NCBI GenBank assembly: GCA_038319115.1
Contig: JBBQCV010000084.1
Location: 1 to 14,454, forward strand
Reading direction: 5' to 3'
Length of the DNA: 14,454 nucleotides
From: SZAS-79 sp038319115
GTDB taxonomy: Bacteria; Pseudomonadota; Gammaproteobacteria; Burkholderiales; SG8-39
The position numbers were made by a program, and so were the translations under genes. The notes under the pieces were generated by a model that searched no databases, had not been told where the DNA came from, and was given only the letters and a program-made list of their open reading frames with translations. Shown here one piece after another: positions 14,397-14,454 of the stretch (positions are counted from its first letter, which is position 1; each line of letters opens with the position of its first letter).

Positions 14397-14454
14397 CGCG
14401 GCAGGCGACGCCGGCACGGCCCGCGAGGCCCGCACAGGCCACTGCTTCCGGACC

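Overview
The window is GC-rich (about two thirds by eye) and densely coding. It looks like the chromosome of a betaproteobacterium: the OmpA-family protein has a CWHTGYW...ECDPDLV segment that I know from Burkholderiales-type OmpA proteins, and the multi-kinase gene cluster also fits that group. I cannot name a genus. No RNA genes, insertion sequences or CRISPR arrays were seen.

Layout. (1) Positions 3-116 (+) hold the last 37 codons of a receiver domain, probably from a hybrid histidine kinase. (2) Positions 8331 to 70 (-) are a three-gene signalling operon: a small DHp-receiver protein without an ATPase domain; a 2099-residue soluble hybrid kinase with eleven near-identical 92-residue HAMP repeats, GAF, HisKA, HATPase and three receiver-like domains; and a receiver-kinase translationally coupled to it through an ATGA overlap. 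(3) Position 8564 (+) starts a sensor-less NarL-class kinase. (4) 10095-9367 (-) is a secreted OmpA-domain protein. (5) Positions 10453-12844 (+) hold a sigma-54 activator without a receiver, a NarL/LuxR-class response regulator and a single-domain receiver. (6) 13064-12849 (-) is a tiny lipoprotein. (7) Positions 13335-14396 (+) hold a short-chain dehydrogenase-like protein lacking the catalytic tyrosine and a two-helix membrane protein.

Proposed circuit (inference). Two intergenic regions carry palindromes of the form TGTAGG-N6/7-CCTACA, which resemble the GacA/UvrY upstream activating sequence TGTAAG-N6-CTTACA. One lies 99 bp before the sigma-54 activator and the other 96 bp before the lipoprotein. 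The NarL-class regulator in this window is the natural candidate to bind them. The ompA-like gene has a very good sigma-54 -24/-12 promoter (TGGCATG-N4-TTGC) with a leader of about 43 nt, and the kinase operon has a weaker one (GGCACG-N4-TCGC). A readable cascade is therefore: NarL-type kinase -> NarL-type regulator -> palindromes -> sigma-54 activator -> sigma-54 promoters of the OmpA protein and of the cytoplasmic kinase operon. The signal sensed is not visible: none of the complete kinases has a membrane or periplasmic sensor domain.
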